From the NCBI RefSeq assembly GCF_002837185.1, contig NZ_KZ478029.1, positions 1 through 35,416 of the forward strand: a DNA stretch of 35,416 nt, written 5' to 3'. The position numbers were made by a program, and so were the translations under genes. Of this stretch, positions 16,099 through 23,061 are shown piece after piece. The notes under the pieces were generated by a model, which was given only the letters and a program-made list of their open reading frames with translations, did no database searches and was not told the origin of the DNA. Each line of letters starts with the position of its first letter. The first letter of the stretch is position 1. This DNA is from Pseudomonas fluorescens. Lineage in GTDB: Bacteria > Pseudomonadota > Gammaproteobacteria > Pseudomonadales > Pseudomonadaceae.

Positions 16099-16966
16099 CC
16101 AAACGCTCGCGCAGGAATTCGACCAACGCCTGCACCGGCCGCGAACTCTGTCGGTGCTGGGGGTACACCGCCGACAACGTCAGGGCTTCGGGGGCGAAGT
16201 CGTCCAGTACGCTGACCAGGCGACCATCCTTCAACGCATCGCCGACGATAAAGGTCGGCAGGTAGGTCACGCCCAGGCCGGCAATCGCGGTGTCGCGCAG
16301 CAAATCGCCGTTATTGACGCGCATGCGCCCGCTCACATTCAGCGCCTGCAGCTTGCCCTTGAAACGCCATTGCACCTGGCGACCGTGCCCGTAGGGCAGG
16401 CAATCGTGATCGGCGAGGTCATCGGGTTTGTGCGGCGTGCCGCGCAGGGCCAGGTAATCGGGGCTGGCGCAGTAGACGCGCGGGATGCTGGCAATACGTC
16501 GGGCGATCAAGGTGGAATCTTCCAGGGTGCCGATGCGCAGCACCAGATCGTAGCCTTCGCCGATCAGGTCCACCGGGCGGTCGCTGAGGTCGACTTCCAC
16601 CGCGACGTCCGGATAGCGCTGCAGGAACAGCGGCAGCAGGCAACCCAAATGCGCCATGGCAAACGACAGCGGCGCGCTGAGGCGGATGGTGCCGCGCGGT
16701 TCGCTGTTCTGGCCGGCAATACCCTGCTCCACTTGCTCGACATCACTGAGCAGGCGCAAGGCCGATTCGTAGTAACTCTGGCCCAGCGGCGTGACATCCA
16801 GGCGGCGCGTGGAGCGGTTGAGCAGGCGCACGCCCAGGCGGTCTTCCAGCTGGATCAGGCGGCGGCTGACGAACTGCTTGGACAGGCCCAGTTGCTCGGC
16901 AGCGGCGGTGAAACTGCCGGACTCCATGACCTGGCAGAACAGGCGCATGTCTTCGAAGGGGTTCAT
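16085..16966 (-). CDS. LysR-family transcriptional regulator
   Basis: Protein of 293 residues with N-terminal HTH (SFTAAAEQLGLSKQFVSRRL, about 17-36) and the common 'LysR with RRLDVTPLG' C-terminal effector domain (PF03466; about 88-290). It belongs to the large CrgA/AaeR-like subgroup of proteobacterial LysR proteins. Its 3' end overlaps the AraC gene by 14 bp in convergent orientation. It lies downstream of, and in the same direction as, the YcaC-like/amidohydrolase operon, separated by a REP doublet, and may regulate that operon or its unlinked relatives. Confidence 0.9.
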   Translation of the reverse strand: MNPFEDMRLFCQVMESGSFTAAAEQLGLSKQFVSRRLIQLEDRLGVRLLNRSTRRLDVTPLGQSYYESALRLLSDVEQVEQGIAGQNSEPRGTIRLSAPLSFAMAHLGCLLPLFLQRYPDVAVEVDLSDRPVDLIGEGYDLVLRIGTLEDSTLIARRIASIPRVYCASPDYLALRGTPHKPDDLADHDCLPYGHGRQVQWRFKGKLQALNVSGRMRVNNGDLLRDTAIAGLGVTYLPTFIVGDALKDGRLVSVLDDFAPEALTLSAVYPQHRQSSRPVQALVEFLRERLASGC

Positions 16967-17047
16967 TGTCGCTTCTCGGTGGACGATGGGCTGTTTTATA
17001 ACCGGTCAGTGGTCACACCACAAACCAAAAGTGTGAGCACAGTCAAA

Positions 17048-17136
17048 TGTGGGAGGGGGCTTGCCCCCGATGGCGGTGGTTCAGACACAGCAACTGTGAC
17101 TGTTGCACCGCTATCGGGGGCAAGCCCCCTCCCACA
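17048..17136. repeat. REP doublet (REPIN)
   Basis: Inverted REP pair between the YcaC-like gene stop and the LysR start. Left unit starts TGTGGGAGGG (17048), right unit ends CCCTCCCACA (17136). Confidence 0.93.
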
Positions 17137-17154
17137 GGGAACGTTGAGACCGGT

Positions 17155-17772
17155 TTACTTGGCGGTGAACGCCGAGTAGCTGTTCATCAGGTTGCGGTAG
17201 TTGGGGATGCGCGGCGACAGCAGGTTGGCCAGGCCTTCCATGTCGTTGCGCCAGTCAACCTGCAGCTCGCAGGCCACGGCGAACCAGTTCACCAGTTGCG
17301 CACCGGCAGCGGTCATACGCGCCCAGGCCGCTTGTTGCACGGTTTCGTTGAAGGTACCGGAGGCGTCGGTGACCACGAACACCTCGAAGCCTTCATCGAG
17401 GGCACAGAGGGTCGGGAACGCGACGCACACATCGGTCACGACACCGGCAATGATGATCTGCTTGCGGCCGGTGGCCTTGACGGCCTTGACGAACTCTTCG
17501 TTGTCCCAGGCGTTGATCTGGCCAGGGCGAGCGATGTACGGCGCGTCCGGGAACAGCGCCTTGAGTTCCGGCACCAGTGGGCCGTTGGGGCCGCTTTCAA
17601 AGCTGGTGGTCAGGATGGTCGGCAGGTTGAAGAACTTCGCCACGTCGGCCAGGGCCAGCACGTTGTTCTTGAATTCGTTGGGGGAGAAATCCTGCACCAG
17701 CGAGATCAGACCGGTCTGGTGATCGACGAGCAGGACAACCGCGTCATCTTTGTTCAAGCGCTTGTAAGTCAT
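17155..17772 (-). CDS. ycaC: YcaC-like isochorismatase-family hydrolase
   Basis: Protein of 205 residues, strongly resembling E. coli YcaC as I remember it (LLVDHQTGLISLV, NNVLALADVAKFFNLPTILTTS, IARPGQINAWDNEEFVKAVK, GVVTDVCVAFPTL). The nucleophile is C116 and the conserved Asp is D17. The family is cytoplasmic and of uncertain physiological substrate, probably a small amide or ester. It is the last gene of a three-gene operon, 22 bp after the amidohydrolase, so it may hydrolyse a product of that enzyme. Confidence 0.9.
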   Translation of the reverse strand: MTYKRLNKDDAVVLLVDHQTGLISLVQDFSPNEFKNNVLALADVAKFFNLPTILTTSFESGPNGPLVPELKALFPDAPYIARPGQINAWDNEEFVKAVKATGRKQIIIAGVVTDVCVAFPTLCALDEGFEVFVVTDASGTFNETVQQAAWARMTAAGAQLVNWFAVACELQVDWRNDMEGLANLLSPRIPNYRNLMNSYSAFTAK

Positions 17773-17794
17773 GGGTTAACTCCTTGGGTTTTGA

Positions 17795-19633
17795 TTAGAA
17801 GGCAAAGCACGAGCAGCCGAACGCACCCCAGAAGCCCTGGAAGTCGCTGACCGGCACGCTGGAAAGACGGGCCTTTTCATGGCTGTGGGCATGCACGCCG
17901 CAGGGGCCGCTGCACTGGTGCACCTGGGCCTGCAGTGGCGAGCTTGGGCGCCAGTGCCCCGGCACCTTGACCACCGGCGACCAGTCCGGCAGTACCGGAA
18001 CGCGCGGCGGTGCGTAATCGTCGAAGTCGCCGGCGCCATACACCACCTTGCCGCCGACCACGGTCAGTACCGACTCGATCCACTTGATGGCTTCTTCGTC
18101 AACGCTGAAGAAATCCGCCGACAACGCCGCAACGTCTGCCAGTTGGCCGACCTTGATCTGGCCTTTCTTGCCCTGCTCGGACGAGAACCAGGCGCTGCCG
18201 TGGGTAAACAGCTCCAGCGCGGTGAGGCGCGGCAGGCCCTCGGCGTGCAGTTCCAGGCCACCGACGGTGCGGCCGCTGACCATCCAGTACAGCGACGTCC
18301 ACGGGTTGTAGCTCGACACCCGCGTGGCATCGGTGCCCGCGCCTACCGGTACGCCTTCGGCGAGCATGCGCTTGATCGGCGGCGTCGCTTCGGCGGCCTT
18401 GGCACCGTAGCGCTCAACGAAGTATTCGCCCTGGAACGCCATGCGGTCCTGGATCGCAATACCGCCGCCGAGGGCACGCACGCGCTCGATGTTTTTCGGG
18501 GTGATGGTTTCGGCGTGATCGAAAAACCACGGCAGGCCATTGAACGGAATGTCGCAGTTGACCTTCTCGAATACGTCGAGCATGCGCGAGATGGATTCGT
18601 CGTAAGTGGCATGCAGGCGGAACGGCCAGCGCTGTTCCACCAAGTGGCGCACCACCGGTTCCAGCTCCTGCTCCATGGTCAGCGGCAGGTCCGGACGCGG
18701 TTCGAGGAAGTCTTCGAAGTCGGCGGCGGAAAACACCAGCATCTCGCCGGCACCGTTGTGGCGCAGGTAGTCATCGCCCTGATGCAGGGTGACGCTGCCA
18801 GTCCAGTTCTTGAAGTCGCTGAGCTCTTCCTTGGGCTTCTGGGTGAACAGGTTGTAGGCGATGCGCACCGTCAGCTGCTGGTCCCTGGCCAGTTGCTCGA
18901 TCACCGCATAGTCGTCGGGATAGTTCTGGAAACCGCCGCCGGCGTCGATGGCGCTGGTCAGGCCGAGGCGATTGAGTTCACGCATGAACTGGCGGGTGGA
19001 GTTGACCTGGTACTCCAACGGCAGTTTCGGGCCTTTGGCCAGGGTCGAGTACAGAATCATCGCGTTGGGCCGCGCCACCAGCATGCCGGTGGGGTTACCG
19101 TTGCTGTCACGCACAATTTCGCCGCCCGGTGGGTTCGGCGTGTCCCTGGTGTAACCGGCCACGCGCAACGCCGCACGATTGAGCAAGGCGCGGTCGTACA
19201 GGTGCAGCACGAATACCGGGGTATCCGGCGCGGCCTGGTTGAGTTCTTCAAGCGTGGGCATGCGTTTTTCGGCGAACTGGAATTCGTTCCAGCCACCCAC
19301 CACGCGTACCCATTGCGGCGTGGGGGTACGGTCGGCCTGGTCCTTGAGCATGCGCAGGGCATCGGCCAGGGACGGCACGCCTTCCCAGCGCAACTCGAGG
19401 TTGTAGTTCAATCCGCCGCGGATCAGGTGCAGGTGCGAGTCGTTGAGGCCGGGAATCACGGTACGGCCCTTGAGATCGATGACCTGGGTGGCGCTGCCGC
19501 GCAGGGCCATGGCTTCACCGTCAGTGCCCACTGCGACGAAGCGCCCGTCACGAATGGCGACGGCACTGGCGTGTGGGTTTTCCCGGTCCACGGTGTGGAA
19601 CTGGCCATTGAACAGAATCAGATCGGCGTTCAT
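17795..19633 (-). CDS. YtcJ-like metal-dependent amidohydrolase
   Basis: Protein of 612 residues of the amidohydrolase superfamily (YtcJ/'amidohydrolase 3' type). Start: ADLILFNGQFHTVD, then the metal motif GLNDSHLHL (H67, H69); further His in FRLHATYDES and WFFDHAETI, and the Asp in GVPVGAGTDATRVS. A C-terminal composite-domain end (GQLADVAALSADFFSV, VVGGKVVYG) follows. After that comes an unusual ~43-residue tail rich in His and Cys (VHQCSGPCGVHAHSHEK and CSCF near the end). The protein would hydrolyse a C-N bond of an unidentified, perhaps aromatic or cyclic, amide. Its start overlaps the stop of the ABM gene by 4 bp. The tail may bind metal or mark a variant subfamily. Confidence 0.9.
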   Translation of the reverse strand: MNADLILFNGQFHTVDRENPHASAVAIRDGRFVAVGTDGEAMALRGSATQVIDLKGRTVIPGLNDSHLHLIRGGLNYNLELRWEGVPSLADALRMLKDQADRTPTPQWVRVVGGWNEFQFAEKRMPTLEELNQAAPDTPVFVLHLYDRALLNRAALRVAGYTRDTPNPPGGEIVRDSNGNPTGMLVARPNAMILYSTLAKGPKLPLEYQVNSTRQFMRELNRLGLTSAIDAGGGFQNYPDDYAVIEQLARDQQLTVRIAYNLFTQKPKEELSDFKNWTGSVTLHQGDDYLRHNGAGEMLVFSAADFEDFLEPRPDLPLTMEQELEPVVRHLVEQRWPFRLHATYDESISRMLDVFEKVNCDIPFNGLPWFFDHAETITPKNIERVRALGGGIAIQDRMAFQGEYFVERYGAKAAEATPPIKRMLAEGVPVGAGTDATRVSSYNPWTSLYWMVSGRTVGGLELHAEGLPRLTALELFTHGSAWFSSEQGKKGQIKVGQLADVAALSADFFSVDEEAIKWIESVLTVVGGKVVYGAGDFDDYAPPRVPVLPDWSPVVKVPGHWRPSSPLQAQVHQCSGPCGVHAHSHEKARLSSVPVSDFQGFWGAFGCSCFAF

Positions 19634-20220
19634 AGGGTTTCCTTTACAGAGGCTTCAAGCCAGGGAGCGAACAGCCGGGTGGCCGCCGGCATCAGCAGGT
19701 AAACCACCAGCAGCACGATGGTCAGGGTGACCAGGAAGGTGGAGACCACGTAGTTGGACAGAAACGGATGCAACCGCAGGATCGGCCCCCAGATAAACGG
19801 CAGGAGCAGGGTTTGCGGCAGGATCACAAACAGGCTCACCACCGCCTGCTTCCAGCGCGGCGGCTTGGCGGCGCCGTCGGCCTGGGGGGCGAACCAGAAT
19901 TCATTGGCGCCGCCGATTTCAGTCTGGTCGCCGTCAGCCAGCATCGGCGCGGCTTCGTCGATCAGGGCCTGGCGTTGCGGGGACTCGAGCCACAACTCCA
20001 GGGCGGCGGTGGAGCGATAGCGCAGTACGCAGGTAAACAGGGCCATGCCGCTCTGCTGGCTGCGCACGACGTCGACGCCAAGGTGGCCGGGGCGTTCACC
20101 GGCGATGCGCACGATGCGGCGCAGCCAGGCTTCGTACTCGGTTTCACGGCCGGGCTTGACCCGGTGCTTGACGACCAGCGTGACGACTTCGTCGGGGCTG
20201 GTGTTAGGTGTTGGGTCCAT
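19630..20220 (-). CDS. Antibiotic-biosynthesis-monooxygenase (ABM) domain protein with membrane tail
   Basis: Protein of 196 residues: an ABM-type ferredoxin-like domain (about 10-112; VTLVVKHRVKPGRETEYEAW, HLGVDVVR, LFTCVLRYRS) followed by two hydrophobic segments (about 126-147 and 157-178), so it should be anchored in the inner membrane. I chose the start at 20220 (MDPTPNTSP), which is preceded by GGGGGGAAAC on the minus strand; the frame is open further upstream to 20385 but that part looks non-coding. First gene of the operon with the amidohydrolase and the YcaC-like hydrolase. Proteins of this layout are widespread and uncharacterised; the enzyme activity is not proven. Confidence 0.82.
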   Translation of the reverse strand: MDPTPNTSPDEVVTLVVKHRVKPGRETEYEAWLRRIVRIAGERPGHLGVDVVRSQQSGMALFTCVLRYRSTAALELWLESPQRQALIDEAAPMLADGDQTEIGGANEFWFAPQADGAAKPPRWKQAVVSLFVILPQTLLLPFIWGPILRLHPFLSNYVVSTFLVTLTIVLLVVYLLMPAATRLFAPWLEASVKETL

Positions 20221-20359
20221 GATGGGTGTTTCCCCCCGGTGCATTGAGCGATGGGGGGAGTTTGCTGGGCAATGGCAGTGGAGAATTGAATGTATGTGCT
20301 GTTTGACCCAGCCATTCGAGGCGCGAGAGGACACCGTGAGGCCCCCTCCCCTGCGACGC

Positions 20360-21343
20360 TCAGCTTGGCTTTTGGTAGCCGACACCCTGGAATGAGAACT
20401 TGAGCTCCTTACTCTCGCCGTTCACTCGAGTCACTTCCAGATCGCCTGTGATCGAATTGCGGAACCGACCATACAAGCCTTCGTTCGTGACGGAGCCCAC
20501 CGTGATAGTGCCTTTGTCATCCGTCGTAAAGGGCGCGGAAAAACTGCCTGCGGTCGGCGCAATCTGCGAACTGCGATCGATGTCCTTACCGTAGTGTTCA
20601 ACGAACCCGCTATGCCGTGTGGCCAAGCTGACCTTGCTATCGACGTAAAGGTCTTTGACATGCTGCTTGGGCCCGACTTTATCGGGGTCGGTGACGTCCT
20701 GGATATACCCGCTCAGCCGCTGCAGATTCTTCGGGTCTTGCTCCACGGTGAGGTTGTATTTATGACCGAACTTGAAATCCACCGTTGTACTGTTGCTCGC
20801 CCCCGGGCCACCATCCGCGTCGGTACTGCCGTGTGGCGCAGTGAAGTGCGACCCGAACCCGGAAAACGGCACCTGCGCCTTGCCATCCGCCCCTGGTTGC
20901 AGCCCGATATACCCGTCGCCGAGGGACTTACCCTGTTCGTCATTGATGCCGAACTGCATCGCGTAATAAATCCCCGCAGACTCGCTACTGGTTCTTTGAG
21001 CGCCCGCGCCAATACTGATTGGAAAAGTAATGTTGCTCAGCCCCTGGCCTGATCCGGGAACCGAGTAATAAGCGAGGTACATTCCATCGGGCGCTGAAGC
21101 CTCCTTCTTAACCTCCAGGCGTGGATCGCTCACCCTGTCCAGCTTTGACGCCTCGACAGTCACCGGGATCGTTCCCTGCGTAGACACAACAGAGCGGGTT
21201 GAGCGCGCGAGGCTAGCGCCCGCGGCGGGATGATCATCGCTCGCGGGTAGTTGCACCGGCTGCCGCGCCGTCGATGCGGGCGCGTCATGACCCGGCGGCG
21301 GTGTAACCGGTGGAATAAACTGTGGCTTCTGAGAGATATACAT
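20360..21343 (-). CDS. Unrecognised protein with disordered N-terminus and beta-rich C-terminus
   Basis: Protein of 327 residues that I do not recognise. Residues 1-65 are rich in Pro, Ser, Ala and Gln and probably disordered, with no signal peptide or membrane segment. Residues about 85-327 look like one or two beta-rich domains (MYLAYYSVPGSGQGLSNITF, YYAMQFGINDEQGKSLGDGY, FKFGHKYNLTVEQDP, NEGLYGRFRN). The central part vaguely recalls the DUF3472 pattern of a Y-x-A-x-Q-F-G segment followed by GY-x-G-x-Q; this is a weak guess. Two sampled 60-bp stretches are 55 and 57% GC against about 67% in a neighbour, suggesting recent acquisition. The first 12 residues lack acidic residues and have Ile at position 3, as in exported type III effectors, but no hrp-box-like promoter was found. 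Confidence 0.75.
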   Translation of the reverse strand: MYISQKPQFIPPVTPPPGHDAPASTARQPVQLPASDDHPAAGASLARSTRSVVSTQGTIPVTVEASKLDRVSDPRLEVKKEASAPDGMYLAYYSVPGSGQGLSNITFPISIGAGAQRTSSESAGIYYAMQFGINDEQGKSLGDGYIGLQPGADGKAQVPFSGFGSHFTAPHGSTDADGGPGASNSTTVDFKFGHKYNLTVEQDPKNLQRLSGYIQDVTDPDKVGPKQHVKDLYVDSKVSLATRHSGFVEHYGKDIDRSSQIAPTAGSFSAPFTTDDKGTITVGSVTNEGLYGRFRNSITGDLEVTRVNGESKELKFSFQGVGYQKPS

Positions 21344-21491
21344 AGTCGTGACCAGCCCCTGCTTGAAAGTTGACCCATGGTAGGCGGGCCAAACCCAGGC
21401 GGGCAGCCGGAAAAAGCGTGCGCACCGTTAGGACTTTGCTGTACATCAAGGCCGGCCAGGTCAAAACGCGTACGGCGCCAGGGCTGAACAG

Positions 21492-22400
21492 CTAGACCTC
21501 CCCGGCCATATGCTGCGCAATCTTTCCCCGCAACCAGCGCTCGGCCGGGTCATTGTCATGCACCCCGCTCCACACCATCGACAGCTCTGCCGCATCAATC
21601 GCGAACGGCGGGTCTTCGGCCCGCAGGCGGGTGCCCTCGGTCAATGCGCACGCCGCGTAGTCGGGTACGGTCGCGATGATCTGCGAACCCGCCAGTAAGG
21701 CGCGCAGCCCGCTGAACTGCGGCACCGCCAGCACCACCCGCCGCGACCGTCCGATGCGTGCCAGGTCCAGGTCGATATTGCCGCTCAGGTCGCCCGAGAA
21801 CGAGACCATGGCATGGGGTCTGGCACAGTAATCGTCCAAGGTCAGTGGCGCCTCGCCATCATCCCCTCGCAGCACCTTGCAGGGAATATCGCGCAGCTTC
21901 TTGCGCTTGGCGTTGGCCGGCAGTTCGGTGGTGTAGCTCACGCCTACCGAGATTTCACCACTGGCCAGCAACGACGACATCAACAAGTAATTGGCCCGGC
22001 GCACCACCACGATGATGCCTGGCGCCTCTTCGCGCAGGCGACTGAGCAAGGGTGGAAACAGTCCGAACTCCGCGTCGTCGGACAGGCCGATGCGAAACAC
22101 CGCGCAGCTGGTGGAGGGGTCGAAATCCTTGGCCCGGCTGACGGCGCCCGAAATGGTGTCCATGGCCGGTTGCAGTTCCTTGAGTATCGCCACCGCCCGT
22201 GGCGTGGGTTCCATGCCGCGACCGTTGCGCAGCAGCAATGGGTCGTCGAACAAGTCGCGCAGGCGGCCCAGTGCGGCACTCACCGCCGGCTGGCCCATAA
22301 AGAGTTTCTCGGCGACCCGGGTCAGGTTCTTCTCGAACATCAGGGCTTCGAAAATCACCAGCAGGTTCATGTCGACGCGGCGCAGGTCGTTGCGGTTCAT
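21492..22400 (-). CDS. LysR-family transcriptional regulator (NodD-like branch)
   Basis: Protein of 302 residues. The N-terminus (LRRVDMNLLVIFEALMFEKNLTRVAEKLFMGQPAVSAALGRLR) is typical of the NodD/LeuO-like LysR branch, followed by the effector domain (about 95-300). It is divergent from the short AraC gene across a ~200-bp gap containing a direct repeat (22499-22514), so it may control that gene and itself. Effector unknown. Confidence 0.9.
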   Translation of the reverse strand: MNRNDLRRVDMNLLVIFEALMFEKNLTRVAEKLFMGQPAVSAALGRLRDLFDDPLLLRNGRGMEPTPRAVAILKELQPAMDTISGAVSRAKDFDPSTSCAVFRIGLSDDAEFGLFPPLLSRLREEAPGIIVVVRRANYLLMSSLLASGEISVGVSYTTELPANAKRKKLRDIPCKVLRGDDGEAPLTLDDYCARPHAMVSFSGDLSGNIDLDLARIGRSRRVVLAVPQFSGLRALLAGSQIIATVPDYAACALTEGTRLRAEDPPFAIDAAELSMVWSGVHDNDPAERWLRGKIAQHMAGEV

Positions 22401-22498
22401 GGCGGTATCCAGACGGTTTGCAGGGGGTCAGGGAAGCATGCCCGCAACGCTTTGGATTGCATGCCTGTGCTGTCTTTTCCACGCCGGCACCTGGCGAA

Positions 22499-22514
22499 AT
22501 TAACAACGATTAAC
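22499..22514. promoter_or_regulatory. Direct repeat in LysR/AraC divergent region
   Basis: ATTAAC-AACG-ATTAAC, two identical hexamers spaced by 4 bp in the otherwise GC-rich ~200-bp gap between the divergent LysR and AraC genes. It may be an operator half-site pair. Nothing else definite was seen in this gap. Confidence 0.35.
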
Positions 22515-22604
22515 TCGTCAGCCAGGCGGTCCGGCAACAAGATGAACGGCGTCTACACTGCATCCATTCAACGGGAACGCTCCCATCGACTGCGGATATT
22601 TGTC

Positions 22605-23003
22605 ATGGCCCGACTCGAGCAATATGCCCCTCGTTTATCCGCCACCGGAGGCCTGTGCCCCCGGCGCGAGCGGATCGCCAAGCAACTGATCCTCGCCAAC
22701 CTCGGCGAAAGCCTGAGCATCGCCGAGCTGGCCCAGGCTTGCGCGTTGTCGCGCAGCCACTTTTCCCGCGCCTTCAAGTGTTCCACCGGGGTATCGCCCC
22801 AGGAGTGGATTCGCCACCAGCGCATCCTGCGCGCCAAGGAACTGATCACCGGCTCTTCCCTGAGCCTCACGCAAATCAGCCTGGAATGCGGCTTTTGCGA
22901 CCAGGCGCACTTCTGTCATATGTTCACTCGCAGCGAGGGCGTGAACCCGATGACCTGGCGAAACCACCACTCGCGCTCCAAGCCGCAAGTGATCGCGGCC
23001 TAG
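22605..23003 (+). CDS. Short AraC/XylS-family regulator (DNA-binding domain only)
   Basis: Protein of 132 residues made almost entirely of the AraC two-HTH DNA-binding domain (SIAELAQACALSRSHFSRAFK and SLTQISLECGFCDQAHFCHMFTRSEGVNPMTWR). There is no separate sensing domain, as in MarA/SoxS-sized regulators, so its activity is probably set by its amount. I chose ATG 22605 (MARLEQYAPRL); an in-frame ATG at 22542 would add 21 residues with no family resemblance. It lies 58 bp before the STAND regulator gene in the same direction and divergent from the LysR gene. Confidence 0.85.
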   Translation: MARLEQYAPRLSATGGLCPRRERIAKQLILANLGESLSIAELAQACALSRSHFSRAFKCSTGVSPQEWIRHQRILRAKELITGSSLSLTQISLECGFCDQAHFCHMFTRSEGVNPMTWRNHHSRSKPQVIAA

Positions 23004-23061
23004 TGGTCTTCAAGCGCCTGGAATATGCTTGCCCATCCGTTACTCTTGAACCTGGGCAGCC

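Noticed and set aside
17879..19702. 607-residue open frame opposite the amidohydrolase.
   Set aside because: Mirror of the real gene; no recognisable domain or ribosome binding site.
20221..20385. N-terminal extension of the ABM protein to 20385.
   Set aside because: It overlaps the end of the orphan gene by 26 bp, its residues are not ABM-like, and the ATG at 20220 has a purine-rich site before it.
21344..21491. hrp-box promoter sought upstream of the orphan protein.
   Set aside because: No GGAACC-N15/16-CCAC pattern was found on the minus strand; the type III idea rests only on N-terminal composition.
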